Positions 17,996-25,886 of a DNA stretch of 44,006 bases are shown here, in pieces; position 1 is the stretch's first letter; each line of letters starts with the position of its first letter. The notes under the pieces were generated by a model that saw only the letters and a list, made by a program, of their open reading frames with translations, did no database searches and was not told the origin of the DNA. The translations under genes and the position numbers were made by a program. The stretch spans positions 1-44,006 of the forward strand of contig CAVYBY010000004.1 of NCBI GenBank assembly GCA_963766935.1. The letters are read 5' to 3'. This stretch comes from CAVYBY01 sp963766935 (lineage in GTDB: Bacteria > Actinomycetota > UBA4738 > HRBIN12).

Positions 17996-19423
17996 TCAGA
18001 CGACGGCAGGGGCGACGGCGGGAACCAGAAGGTGGAACGACAGACGGTCCCCGTCCACCTCGGCCCACGCTCTTCCCCCCTGGGCGTCGGCCACCGCCCG
18101 GACCACGAACAGCCCGATCTTGCTGCCGGACCCGGTCCCGGGCTGTCTCGGCGCGAAGAGGAGCTCCGCCTCGTCGATGCCGATCGATGCGCCGCCCCGC
18201 TCCGCCCACAGATGCAGATCGCCCTGCGTCATCGCCGCCCGGACCGCGATGGGCCCCTCACGGCCCCACCACACGAGCGACTCGGCAAACACGAGCATCG
18301 CGGTCTTCAGCCTCGTCGGATCGACGAACGCCATGACAGCATCCCCGCCCCAGTCCAAGCTCGGATGACCCGGGTCATGCCGCAGGTGCTCCGCGACTCC
18401 GAGCACGAGCTCGGAGACGTCGACCAGCTCCGGGAAGAACTCGAGCCGGCCCCCCATGGAGCGAGCCGCGTCGACCAGAAGGCGCAACACCTGCTCCATC
18501 CGGTCCGCGTCGTGGACGATCCCGCCGAGCATCATCGTCCGGTCGTCCTCGGAGAGCTCACTCCACCGGCGGCCGAGCGCGTACCCGAACCCTTTGATCG
18601 CCGTGAGCGGGGATCGAATGTCGTGCGCCGCGGCCGCGACGATGGCTTCCATGCTCGAATCGGCGTATGCCCGCCGGCGCGCCCACTCGAAGAGGCAGAC
18701 CGTCACCGCGGCGGCAAGGTTGAGGGATTCGGCGGGGCCGGTGTGGGGAACGCGCACGAGGCCGTCGGCGGACGCGAGCACCTCGTCGGGAAGCCCGTGC
18801 GCCTCGTTTCCGAAGACGAGAGCCACCGGCGCGGACAGGTCCGTCGTGTACAGATCCTCCCCTCGATGCGCGTCCAGCGCGAGGATGCGGAACCCGTTCG
18901 CGCGAAGCGCGGGGATCGGGTCGGCGGCGTCCCGCACGATCGGCACGTGGAAGATCGAGCCCGCCGAGGCGCGAACCGCCTTCGGGTTGTACACGTCCAC
19001 CGAGGCGGCGCCGAACACCACGCCCGAGGCCCCGGCCGCGTCGGCCGAGCGGATGATCGTGCCCGCGTTGCCGGGGTCACGCACCTCGTACAGGACGGTC
19101 ACGCACCCCTCGCGAGGCAGAGCGGCCAGATCCACGTCGACGAACGGCGCGACGCCGACGATCCCTTGCGGGGTGACCGTCTCGGTGAGCTTTCGGAACA
19201 GATCGTCCTGGACGTGATGGACCGCAGCTCCCGCCTGTTTCGCCGCGACGACCAGGGGGTCCATCGGGTCGAGGGTGAACAGCTCGAGCAGCGATCCGGC
19301 GGCCGCGGCCTCCTCGACCCCCTGTCGCCCCTCCACCAGGAACCGGCGATCGGTCTCGCGGAGCGCTCGCTTCTTCAAGCGGGCGGCGGCCGCTACCGAT
19401 GGATTGCTCGGGGACGTCAGCAC
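17996..19423 (-). CDS. SpoU/TrmH RNA methyltransferase fused to a histidine kinase-like module
   Basis: 475 residues in one open frame. Residues 1-250 form a complete SpoU-family 2'-O-methyltransferase: N-terminal substrate-binding part (FLVEGRQGVEEA), motif 1 RDPGNAGTIIRSA (115-127), motif 2 FGNEAHG (204-210) and motif 3 with ESLNLAAAV (232-240). Residues 251-475 resemble a sensor kinase without a sensor: an H-box AAHDIRSPLTAIKGF with His267, a dimerisation helix, and an ATPase-like end with the G2-type GTGSGSKIGLFVVRAVADAQGG. The N-box asparagine and G1 box are not recognisable, so kinase activity is doubtful. No transmembrane segment or receiver domain is seen. It sits between rplT and pheS, where a lone SpoU gene is common. 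Confidence 0.88.
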   Translation of the reverse strand: MLTSPSNPSVAAAARLKKRALRETDRRFLVEGRQGVEEAAAAGSLLELFTLDPMDPLVVAAKQAGAAVHHVQDDLFRKLTETVTPQGIVGVAPFVDVDLAALPREGCVTVLYEVRDPGNAGTIIRSADAAGASGVVFGAASVDVYNPKAVRASAGSIFHVPIVRDAADPIPALRANGFRILALDAHRGEDLYTTDLSAPVALVFGNEAHGLPDEVLASADGLVRVPHTGPAESLNLAAAVTVCLFEWARRRAYADSSMEAIVAAAAHDIRSPLTAIKGFGYALGRRWSELSEDDRTMMLGGIVHDADRMEQVLRLLVDAARSMGGRLEFFPELVDVSELVLGVAEHLRHDPGHPSLDWGGDAVMAFVDPTRLKTAMLVFAESLVWWGREGPIAVRAAMTQGDLHLWAERGGASIGIDEAELLFAPRQPGTGSGSKIGLFVVRAVADAQGGRAWAEVDGDRLSFHLLVPAVAPAVV

Positions 19424-19488
19424 GCGTCGCCTCCGGCGGTTGCAGACGGGGTCGCGGGGGGCCCGGGCGAGAGCTCCCGCAGGTGCAC

Positions 19489-19848
19489 TCAGGCGGGCCG
19501 CGCGGCCTTCGCCCGTTCGACGAGCACGGCGAACGCCGCCGGGTCGTTGACCGCGATGTCGGCGAGCATCTTCCGGTCGAGCTCCACCTCCGCCGCCTTC
19601 AACCCGCTGATGAACCTCGCGTACGTCAGGCCGTGCGGACGGGCGGCCGCGTTGATGCGCGTGATCCAGAGGCGCCGGAACTGCGCTTTGCGATCGCGGC
19701 GATCGCGATACGCGTCCATTCCGGCGTGCATGACCTGCTCTTTGGCCACGCGGTAACGGGTGTGCCGGCTCCCCCGGTAGCCCTTCGCCGCCTCGAGGAC
19801 GGCACGGCGCTTCTTCTTCGCGTGAACGGAACGTTTGACCCGGGCCAT
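19489..19848 (-). CDS. rplT: Ribosomal protein L20
   Basis: 119 residues, the standard length. The N-terminus MARVKRSVHAKKKRRAVLEA and the GYRGSRHTRYRVAKEQVMHA segment are typical of L20, an assembly-initiating protein of the 50S subunit that also autoregulates the infC operon in many bacteria. It is third in infC-rpmI-rplT, 4 nt after rpmI. Confidence 0.97.
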   Translation of the reverse strand: MARVKRSVHAKKKRRAVLEAAKGYRGSRHTRYRVAKEQVMHAGMDAYRDRRDRKAQFRRLWITRINAAARPHGLTYARFISGLKAAEVELDRKMLADIAVNDPAAFAVLVERAKAARPA

Positions 19849-19852
19849 GGTG

Positions 19853-20050
19853 TCACTCCCCCAGCAGACGGCGAATCTTCTTGCGCTCCGCCGTCACCTC
19901 GGACATCCCCTCGACGCGGCGGCGCCGGCTTCCCGACTTCTTCGTGAGCATGTGGTTGCCGGTCGCCTTGCGATGAAGGATCCGGCCGGTCCGAGTGACG
20001 CGGAACCGCTTCGAGGCCGACGCATGACTCTTCTGCTTGGGCACGCTCAT
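19853..20050 (-). CDS. rpmI: Ribosomal protein L35
   Basis: 65 residues, highly basic, beginning MSVPKQKSHASASKRF with the family pattern KxKSHxxxxKRF and the HxxTKKS-like segment GNHMLTKKSGSRRRR. A component of the 50S subunit. Its start overlaps the infC stop (ATGA), indicating coupling. Confidence 0.96.
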   Translation of the reverse strand: MSVPKQKSHASASKRFRVTRTGRILHRKATGNHMLTKKSGSRRRRVEGMSEVTAERKKIRRLLGE

Positions 20051-20730
20051 CCCTCCATATCGGACGTGACGGCCGCGTCGTCGGCAGACGCGTCCTCGGC
20101 GGCCGATTCGAGGGCGACTCCGTCGGTCGGCGCGCCGTCGGCGGAGGCCTCGATCTCGTCCGGCTCGGCGGAGGCCTCGACGCCGGCAAGGGTCACCGCG
20201 GAAGCACGCTGCGCGTCACGCTGCAGCTGCTGCATCCACCGCTTGCTCGGTGAGATCACCATGATCATGTTGCGCCCTTCCTGCTTCGGCATCATCTCGA
20301 CGACGACCGTCTCACCGAGCTCCGCCACCAGGCGGTCGAGGATCCGCCGCCCGAGCTCGGTGTGGGCCATCTCCCGGCCCCGGAACATGATGGTGATCTT
20401 GACCTTGTTCCCGGCCCGCAGGAACCGCTCGACGTGTCCCTTCTTCGTGGTGTAGTCGTGCACGTCGATCTTGGGCCGAAACTTGATCTCCTTCAGTCCG
20501 GTACGGGACTGCTTGCGCCTGGCTTCTTTCTGCCTGACGTCTCGTTCGTACTTGTACTTGCCGTAGTCCATGATGCGGCACACCGGGGGTTCGGCCTGGG
20601 GGGCGACCTCCACGAGGTCGAGATCGAGCTCCTGTGCCCGGCGAAGCGCGTCCTGGGTGGCGACCACCCCGATCTGCTCTCCGTCGGGCCCCACCAGACG
20701 AACCTGGGGAGCCCTGATCCGGTCGTTCAA
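20047..20730 (-). CDS. infC: Translation initiation factor IF-3
   Basis: Binds the 30S subunit and checks start-codon pairing. The N-domain (VRLVGPDGEQIGVV, CRIMDYGKYKYE), the lysine-rich linker and the C-domain (KEIKFRPKIDVHDYTTKKGH, KVKITIMFRGREM, MMPKQEGRNMIM) are complete. An acidic, Ala/Asp-rich tail of about 45 residues follows, a common extension in high-GC lineages. The start is uncertain: the frame offers only TTG at 20730, yet upstream codons still read like IF-3 (SADPRLNDRIR), and an AGGAGG (20758-20763) precedes an ATG at 20755 in the wrong frame. One fewer G in the GGGG at 20748-20751 would give an ATG start reading MRVSADPRLNDRIR. Confidence 0.95.
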   Translation of the reverse strand: MNDRIRAPQVRLVGPDGEQIGVVATQDALRRAQELDLDLVEVAPQAEPPVCRIMDYGKYKYERDVRQKEARRKQSRTGLKEIKFRPKIDVHDYTTKKGHVERFLRAGNKVKITIMFRGREMAHTELGRRILDRLVAELGETVVVEMMPKQEGRNMIMVISPSKRWMQQLQRDAQRASAVTLAGVEASAEPDEIEASADGAPTDGVALESAAEDASADDAAVTSDMEG

Positions 20731-20761
20731 CCGCGGATCGGCTGAGACCCCGCATCACCTC

Positions 20762-20797
20762 CTAGAGACGAATAAGCACCGGGCGCGCCCGGTGCAT
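20762..20797 (-). CDS. Possible 11-codon leader ORF before infC
   Basis: An ATG at 20797 with AGAGGTG eight bases upstream opens a short frame, MHRARPVLIRL, ending at a TAG whose bases overlap the AGGAGG ribosome-binding site of infC. Its first codons lie in a 20-nt palindrome. It may be a regulatory leader peptide or an accident; there is no homology evidence. Confidence 0.3.
   Translation of the reverse strand: MHRARPVLIRL
20776..20795 (-). promoter_or_regulatory. Hairpin in the infC leader
   Basis: A 20-nt perfect palindrome, GCACCGGGC plus its complement, is followed on the minus strand by TTATTCGTCT. It lies 12 nt upstream of the infC ribosome-binding site. It could terminate the rib-cupin transcript, attenuate infC-rpmI-rplT, or both. 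L20-dependent leaders occupy this position in Bacillus; homology to them is not shown here. Confidence 0.5.
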
Positions 20798-20828
20798 GGA
20801 TGGAACACCTCTTGCACGTCGAAGGGGG

Positions 20829-20834
20829 AGTATA
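20829..20834 (-). promoter_or_regulatory. Putative -10 element for infC
   Basis: TATACT on the minus strand, about 75 nt upstream of the infC start region, just after the cupin stop. No good -35 is visible. The same hexamer appears before mihF (34817), the FMN riboswitch (24902) and the TPR gene (43552). Confidence 0.4.
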
Positions 20835-20861
20835 GCCGTCGCGACCCACCCCGGCAGGAGC

Positions 20862-21212
20862 TCACCAGTCGGACTCCAGCGGGCGCCCGTAGGCGTCTTC
20901 GAGCCGCTGCGTGTCGTCTTCGGTCGTGTATCCGTAGGCAATCTCGAGGATCCGCCCGCGGACGTCGCCGGTGTTTCGAACCCGGTGGGTCTCCTCGGCC
21001 GCGATCACGAACTCCTCGCCGGTCCTTGCCTGGGTGACCCGATTGCCGATCTCGACGGTGAGCCCCTCGTCGAGCACGACCCACGTTTCGTCGCGCATCC
21101 GGTGGTAGTGGACGCTGGTTTCCTCGCCGGGCTCGACGCTGATGACGCGAACCGAGGCCGGCTGGTTGAGCGCGTACGTGGTCACCTTGCCCCACGGCTT
21201 GTCGACGATCAT
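20862..21212 (-). CDS. Cupin-domain protein
   Basis: 116 residues forming a single double-stranded beta-helix. MIVDKPWGKVTTYALN resembles the C-terminal cupin of type II mannose-6-phosphate isomerases. The metal-binding pattern HYHRMRDETWVVLDEG and the second motif THRVRNTG are intact. The substrate is unknown; a sugar-phosphate or small-molecule binding role is possible. The ATG overlaps the ribH stop (ATGA) and is preceded by GGGAGG, so it is translationally coupled to the riboflavin operon. This region is free of frame breaks. Confidence 0.82.
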   Translation of the reverse strand: MIVDKPWGKVTTYALNQPASVRVISVEPGEETSVHYHRMRDETWVVLDEGLTVEIGNRVTQARTGEEFVIAAEETHRVRNTGDVRGRILEIAYGYTTEDDTQRLEDAYGRPLESDW

Positions 21213-21717
21213 GGCGATCCTCCCGATCTCGGCGGCGAATTTCCCTGCGGCCCCGGCAGAGACTCCAGCAGGTCGGCCATCGACAACGCGGTCGCGGCGG
21301 CGTCCCAGCCTTGATTGCCGTGCGCGCCCCCGGCTCGGGCCTCCGCCTGCGCCAGATCCTCCGTGGTGAGAACCTGAAGACGATCGGGATCCCGGTGTCC
21401 TGGCCGACCTCCATGCACGCCCGCGCGCGCACTCGCCGGCCACCAGGTCGAAGTGGGCGGTCTCCCCGCGGATCACCGCTCCCAGGCAGATCACGGCGTC
21501 GTAGCCGCCGGTCTTCGCCAGCCGCCCCGCCACGAGCGGGATCTCGAACGCCCCGGGGACCCAGGCCACGTCGACGGTCGTCGTCGGCCGACGCCGTGCG
21601 CCTGCAGCCAGGCGAGGGCCCCGTCGACCAGCTTCGACGTCACGATCTCGTTGAACGCGGCGGCACCAGGCGAATCGCCGCCCGGCGGCTCCTCGGCCCG
21701 CGGCGACCTCGAGTCAC
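21209..21717 (-). CDS. ribH: Lumazine synthase (frame-broken)
   Basis: Penultimate step of riboflavin synthesis. Family segments occur in consecutive order but in different frames: FNEIVTSKLVDGALAWLQAHGV, then AWVPGAFEIPLVAG with GAVIRGETAHFDLVAGE, then VLTTEDLAQAEARAGG with HGNQGWDAA. At least three one- or two-base indels separate them, for example near 21370 and 21430. The GTG at 21717 overlaps the ribBA stop. Because every expected block is preserved, this is probably an intact gene with sequence errors rather than a decayed one. Confidence 0.85.
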
Positions 21718-22983
21718 GTCCTCACGGCTGCCTCGTCGGCGGCCTCGGACTCCTCGGTCATGTCGAGGATGTGGCCCGAGCTTCTCCCGCTTGGTCTGCA
21801 GGTATCGCAGGTTCTCCGGCGGCGGGCACGGTCTCCAGCGGCACGCGCTCGGCGATCGTCCAGGCCGTAGCCTTCGAGCCCGCCCGCTTCGCGGGTTGTT
21901 GGTCAGCAGGCGCATCGTCCGCACACCCAGGTCGACGAGGATCTGCGCGCCGATCCCGTAGTCGCGCGGATCGGCCGCGAAAGCCCAGCTCGACGTTGGC
22001 CTCCACCGTGTCGCGGCCGGCATCCTGCAGCTGGTACGCGCGGAGCTTGTGGGTCAGGCCGATGGCCCGGCCCTCGTGGCCGCGGATGTACAGCACGACC
22101 CCGCGGCCCTCCTGCCCGATCAGCGCCATCGCGCGCGTCGAGCTGCGCCCCGCAGTCGCAGCGCAGCGACCCGAACACGTCGCCGGTGAGGCACTCGGAG
22201 TGCACCCGGGTGAGGATGTCCCGCGCCGTCGCCCACCTCGCCCAGGACCAGCGCCACGTGGACGCGGCCGTCGACCAGGCTCTCGTAGGCGAAGGACCGG
22301 AACGTGGCCGTCGGGCGTGGGGATCGATGGCCTCCGCGACCCGCGCGACGAGCCCTCTCGCTTGCGGCGGTACTCGATGAGATCGGCGATCGAGATGATC
22401 TTCAGCCCGTGCTCCGCGGCGCCACCGGCGAGCTCGGGGAGCCGGGCCATGGTCCCGTCCGGGTGCATGATCTCGCAGATCGACGCCGGCCGGGTACAGG
22501 CCGGCCAGCCGGGCCAGGTCGACGGCCGCCTCGGTGTGGCCCGCTCGCTTGAGGACGCCGCCCTCCTGGGCCCGCAGCGGGAAGACGTGCCCCGGCATCG
22601 GAGAGTCCTCCGGACGCGTGTCCGGGTGGCACGACGGCGCGGATCGTCGCGGCCCGGTCGAAGGCGCTGGTCCCCGTGGTGGTCCCCGCCGGGCGTCGAT
22701 CGAGACCGCGAACGCCGTCTCGGCGGAGCCGTCGCTGTTCGGCCGACCATCAGCGGGACGCGCAGCTCGTCGAGGCGATGCCCTCGAGGGCAGGCAGATG
22801 ATCCCCGCCCGTGGGTGGCCATGAAGTTGATGGCCTCCGGCGTGACCTTCTCCGCCGCCATGATGAAGTCGCCCTCGTTCTCGCGGTCGGCGTCGTCGAC
22901 CACGATGACCATCCGGCCGGCCCGGATCTCCTCGAGGGCCTCCTCGATGGAGGGGAACCCCTCCTGTTCGGTCGCTCGCTCAT
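21714..22983 (-). CDS. ribBA: DHBP synthase / GTP cyclohydrolase II (frame-broken)
   Basis: Bifunctional enzyme supplying both precursors of riboflavin. The N-terminal RibB part reads MVIVVDDADRENEGDFIMAA and INFMATHGRG. The C-terminal RibA part includes the SLRCDCGAQLD zinc-binding cysteines, GRAIGLTHKLRAY-type and ILVDLGV/MRLLTNNP segments, all in several frames. The 1,270-nt span is not a multiple of three, and numerous indels are evident. The ATG at 22983 overlaps the ribE stop. Confidence 0.85.
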
Positions 22984-23596
22984 CCGTTCCCGCCTCTCGC
23001 GATGCCCGCCTTCAGCAGGCCCTCCACGTACTTGGCGATCACGTCGACCTCGACGTTCACCGGATCGCCCGGCTGCTGTCGTCCCGAGGTCGTGGCCTCC
23101 AGCGTGAACGGGATCAGGGCCACCGTGAACCGTGCGCAGTGCTCACGCCGCGACGGTCAGGCTGACCCCGTCGACCGCGATCGATCCCTTCTCCACCACG
23201 TAGCGGACCAGCTCGGCCGGGATCTCGAAGCGCATCTCGACCCGCCGGACCCCGGGCCGCACGCTCGACCACCTGCGCCACGCGCGTCGACGTGGCCCTG
23301 GACCAGGTGGCCGCCCAGCCGCTGGCAGGAGCGTCACCGGCCGCTCGAGGTTCACCGGGTCGCCCGGTGCGCAGCCCTCCCAGGGTCGTTCGGTCGCAGG
23401 GTCTCGTCCGAGACGTCGAAACCCAGCAAGCCGCCGTCTCCGTTCGCGCCCGAGCGACCACGGTCAGGCACACGCCGTTCACGGCGACCGAGTCCCCGGC
23501 CCGCGCGTCCTGACCACACGGTGCGGGCATGCGACGTCCAGGCGCGGTGCCGGCCCGGGCACCGTGCCGCATCTCCTCAACGATCCCGGTGAACAT
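22980..23596 (-). CDS. ribE: Riboflavin synthase (frame-broken)
   Basis: Dismutates lumazine to riboflavin. Starts MFTGIVEEMRHGAR; the recognisable parts DSVAVNGVCLTVVA, FEIPAELVRYVVEKGSIAVDGVSLTVAA and DPVNVEVDVIAKYVEGLL follow in order in different frames. The two lumazine-binding repeats (VNGVCLTV, VDGVSLTV) are visible. The start overlaps the ribD stop by 20 nt. Frame changes fall at several points, including about 23155 and 23300-23480. Confidence 0.84.
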
Positions 23597-24697
23597 CGGC
23601 CTCCACCTTCACGTCGTCCCCATCCGCTCGACGGACGTGATGTCGGCGCGCAGCGCCTCGGCGATGGGGCCGAACGCCGGCGCCTCCCAGGATCCCGGGC
23701 GCCCCGGCCCCGCCGATCAGCTTTGGCGCCAGATACAGCACCAGCCGGTCGACCAAACCGCTTCGACGAACGCCGACCAGGCCAGCGTGGGGCCGCCCTC
23801 GATCAGGACCGCCTGGACGTCTCGCTTGCCCAGCGCCTCGATCAGCCGGGCGAGGGACACCTCGCCCGACGGGCCGTCGAAGACCGCGACCTCGGCGCCG
23901 GCGCGGCCCACTCGCCGTCCGCGCCTCGGGCGCAGCCCGGTGCTGGTGGCCACCAGCACCGGCGCGCGTCCCGTCGAAGAGCGCGTCCGGTGGCGGCACC
24001 CGCCGCGGCCGTCCACCAGCACCCGCAGCGGCTGGCGACCGCGGATAGCCTCGTCAGCCGGACGGTCAGCGCCGGGATCGTCGGCAAGCGCCGTCCCGGC
24101 GCCGACCACCACGGCGTCGGCCCGGGCCCGGAGCCGGTGCACGTCCCCGCGCCTGCTTCGCCGGTGATCCACCGCGAGGAGCCGTCGGCGGCCGCGGCCT
24201 TGCCGTCGAGCGAGGACGCCATCTTGAGCATCACCAGGGCAGCCCGGTCGCGGACGTGGCGGGCGAAGCCGTGGTTCAGCGGCGGACCTCGGCGTCCGAG
24301 CGCAGCCCGGCGGCCACGTCGACCCCGGCCTCGCGCAGCAGCTGCGAACCCCCGGCCGTCGACGACGGGGTTCGGGTCGCGCGAGCCGGCCACCACCCGG
24401 CGGACGCCGGCCGCGATCACCGCCGGGGCGCACGGGCCGGTCCGGCCCGCGTGGTCGCAGGGCTCCAGGGTCACGAACAGGGTGGCGCCGCGGGCGTGCG
24501 TCCCCGGCCGCATCGAGCGCCATGACCTCGGCGTGCTCGGTCCCGGGACCCTCGTGCCAGCCCTCGCCGACGATCGCGCCGTCGCGCACCAGCGACCGCG
24601 CCGACCATGGGGTTGGGAGAGGCCCGGCCCCAGCCCGCGCTCGGCCAGCGCCAGGGCCCGGTCGCATGAAGGCCGCCTCGTGTTCCGTCACCGTCAC
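23577..24697 (-). CDS. ribD: Riboflavin deaminase/reductase (frame-broken)
   Basis: Bifunctional deaminase and reductase of riboflavin synthesis. The deaminase zinc site is clear across frames: TEHAEVMAL (H-A-E) and TLFVTLEPCDHAGRTGPCAPAVI (P-C-x8-C type). The RASPNPMVGAV segment lies upstream. The reductase half shows MLKMASSLDGKAAAADGSSRWITG and QAVLIEGGPTLAWSAF. I take the GTG at 24697, about 75 nt after the riboswitch. At least six frame changes occur. It is the first gene of the riboswitch-controlled operon. Confidence 0.85.
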
Positions 24698-24770
24698 CCT
24701 CGCCCGCGGGGCGGCTCAGGCGGCATCGGCGCCGGCGTGCAGAGCAGGCGCCACGGGCCGCCGGCTGCCC

Positions 24771-24888
24771 GTCCTCTCCCATCCCGACTGTCACGGTCGG
24801 TCCCGGAATCCCACCGGGTCAACCCCTGGCTGCGCAGGGGGTCGCGGACTCTCACCGCCGGTGGGGAATCGCACCCCGCCCCGAAACG
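24771..24888 (-). ncRNA. FMN riboswitch (RFN element)
   Basis: The minus strand carries the full set of RFN blocks: TTCGGGGCGGGGTGCGATTC at the 5' end, CCCACCGGCGGTGAGAGTCC, GCGACCC, the CCCGGTGGGATTCCGGG helix, GACCGACCGTGACAGTCGG and the closing GGATGGGAGAGGAC. The order and spacing match the six-helix FMN aptamer. It lies about 75 nt upstream of ribD and so represses the rib operon when FMN is plentiful, probably at translation initiation since no terminator follows. Confidence 0.95.
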
Positions 24889-24890
24889 AG

Positions 24891-25886
24891 CTATCGCTCG
24901 AAGTATACGCGGGGCTGCGCGGGCGCTCGGCGGGTGCACCGCGGCGGTTCAGGGCGCTGCGGCGGTCGACCGCGAAGGAGGACTGCCGCCTCGCGCTTGG
25001 CGAACTGCTTCATCTCGGTCGCCACGGCGACGGCCTCGCCGTAGTGGCGAACGCGCCGCCGCGCCGTCGTGGCGATGCCGATCGAGATCGTGAGCAGCGG
25101 GAAGGTCCTGCAGGACCCCTGCCGGTCCTCGACCTCACGCTAGCCGCGCTCGAGATCCGCGGGGTCGTACAGTGACTCGGGACGAGACCTCGTCGAACCG
25201 CTGGGAGATCCGCTTGCGCCGCGTCCTCCGCAGCCTCGGGCTTCACCACGCGATGAAGTCGTCGCCGCCGACATGTCCGACGAACCCGTCGGACCCGTCG
25301 AGCTCGTGCGACGGTCTCGGATGATCGCGTGCCAGGGCCTGGATGGCCCGGTCGCCGCGCACGAACCCGTGCGGTCGTTGTACGCCTTGAAGTGGTCGAG
25401 GTCGCAGTACAGCAGCGCGAACGGCCGCTGCCTCCTCGCACCTGCCGCTGGATCTCCTCCTGGATCCGGATGTTGCCGGGCAGACCGGTGAGCGGCGAGA
25501 GGTGCGCATCTCCTTGGCCCGGCGGAGCGTTCCCTTGACGCGGGCGAGCAGCTCCACCGGATCGAACGGCTTGATGATGTAGTCGTCGGCGCCCGACTGC
25601 AGCCCGAGGACCTTGTCGGACGAGAGCGCCTTCGCGGTCAGCATGATGATGCTGGCGTGGACGGTCTGCGGGGTTCTTGCGCAGCCGCTGCGCGACCTCG
25701 AACCCGTCGAGCTTCGGCATCATCACGTCGAGCAGGACCAGGTCGGGCCGGAACTGCCCGCCTTCTCGAGCGCCTGCTCGCGCCGTCGCTCGCAACCGCG
25801 ACGTCGTAGCCGGCGGACCGGAGGTTGACCTCGACGAACCGAGCGATGTCGGGATCGTCGTCGACGACCAGGATCGTCTCGGGCAT
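24891..25886 (-). CDS. Response regulator with GGDEF domain (frame-broken)
   Basis: About 330 residues. The receiver domain shows ETILVVDDDPDIARFVEVNL, the phosphoacceptor strand DLVLLDVMMPKLDGFEVAQRL, and ADDYIIKPFDPVELLARVKG. A GGDEF domain follows: LSPLTGLPGNIRIQEEI, then VGHVGGDDFIAW with GGDDF at the active-site loop, consistent with a diguanylate cyclase. The tail is rich in Pro/Arg. Frame changes separate the blocks. The ATG at 25886 overlaps the rpe stop. The TAG stop is only 3 nt from the FMN riboswitch, so the rib promoter must lie inside this gene. Confidence 0.8.
24902..24907 (-). promoter_or_regulatory. Putative -10 element for the rib operon
   Basis: TATACT on the minus strand lies 14-19 nt upstream of the first conserved riboswitch base, inside the last codons of the GGDEF gene (VYFER). 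Its position fits a transcript starting at the aptamer. No clear -35. Confidence 0.45.

Noticed and set aside
21209..25886. The rib operon as a decaying pseudogene cluster
   Set aside because: All domains are complete and ordered, overlaps between start and stop codons are preserved, and an intact FMN riboswitch remains; sequencing indels explain it better.
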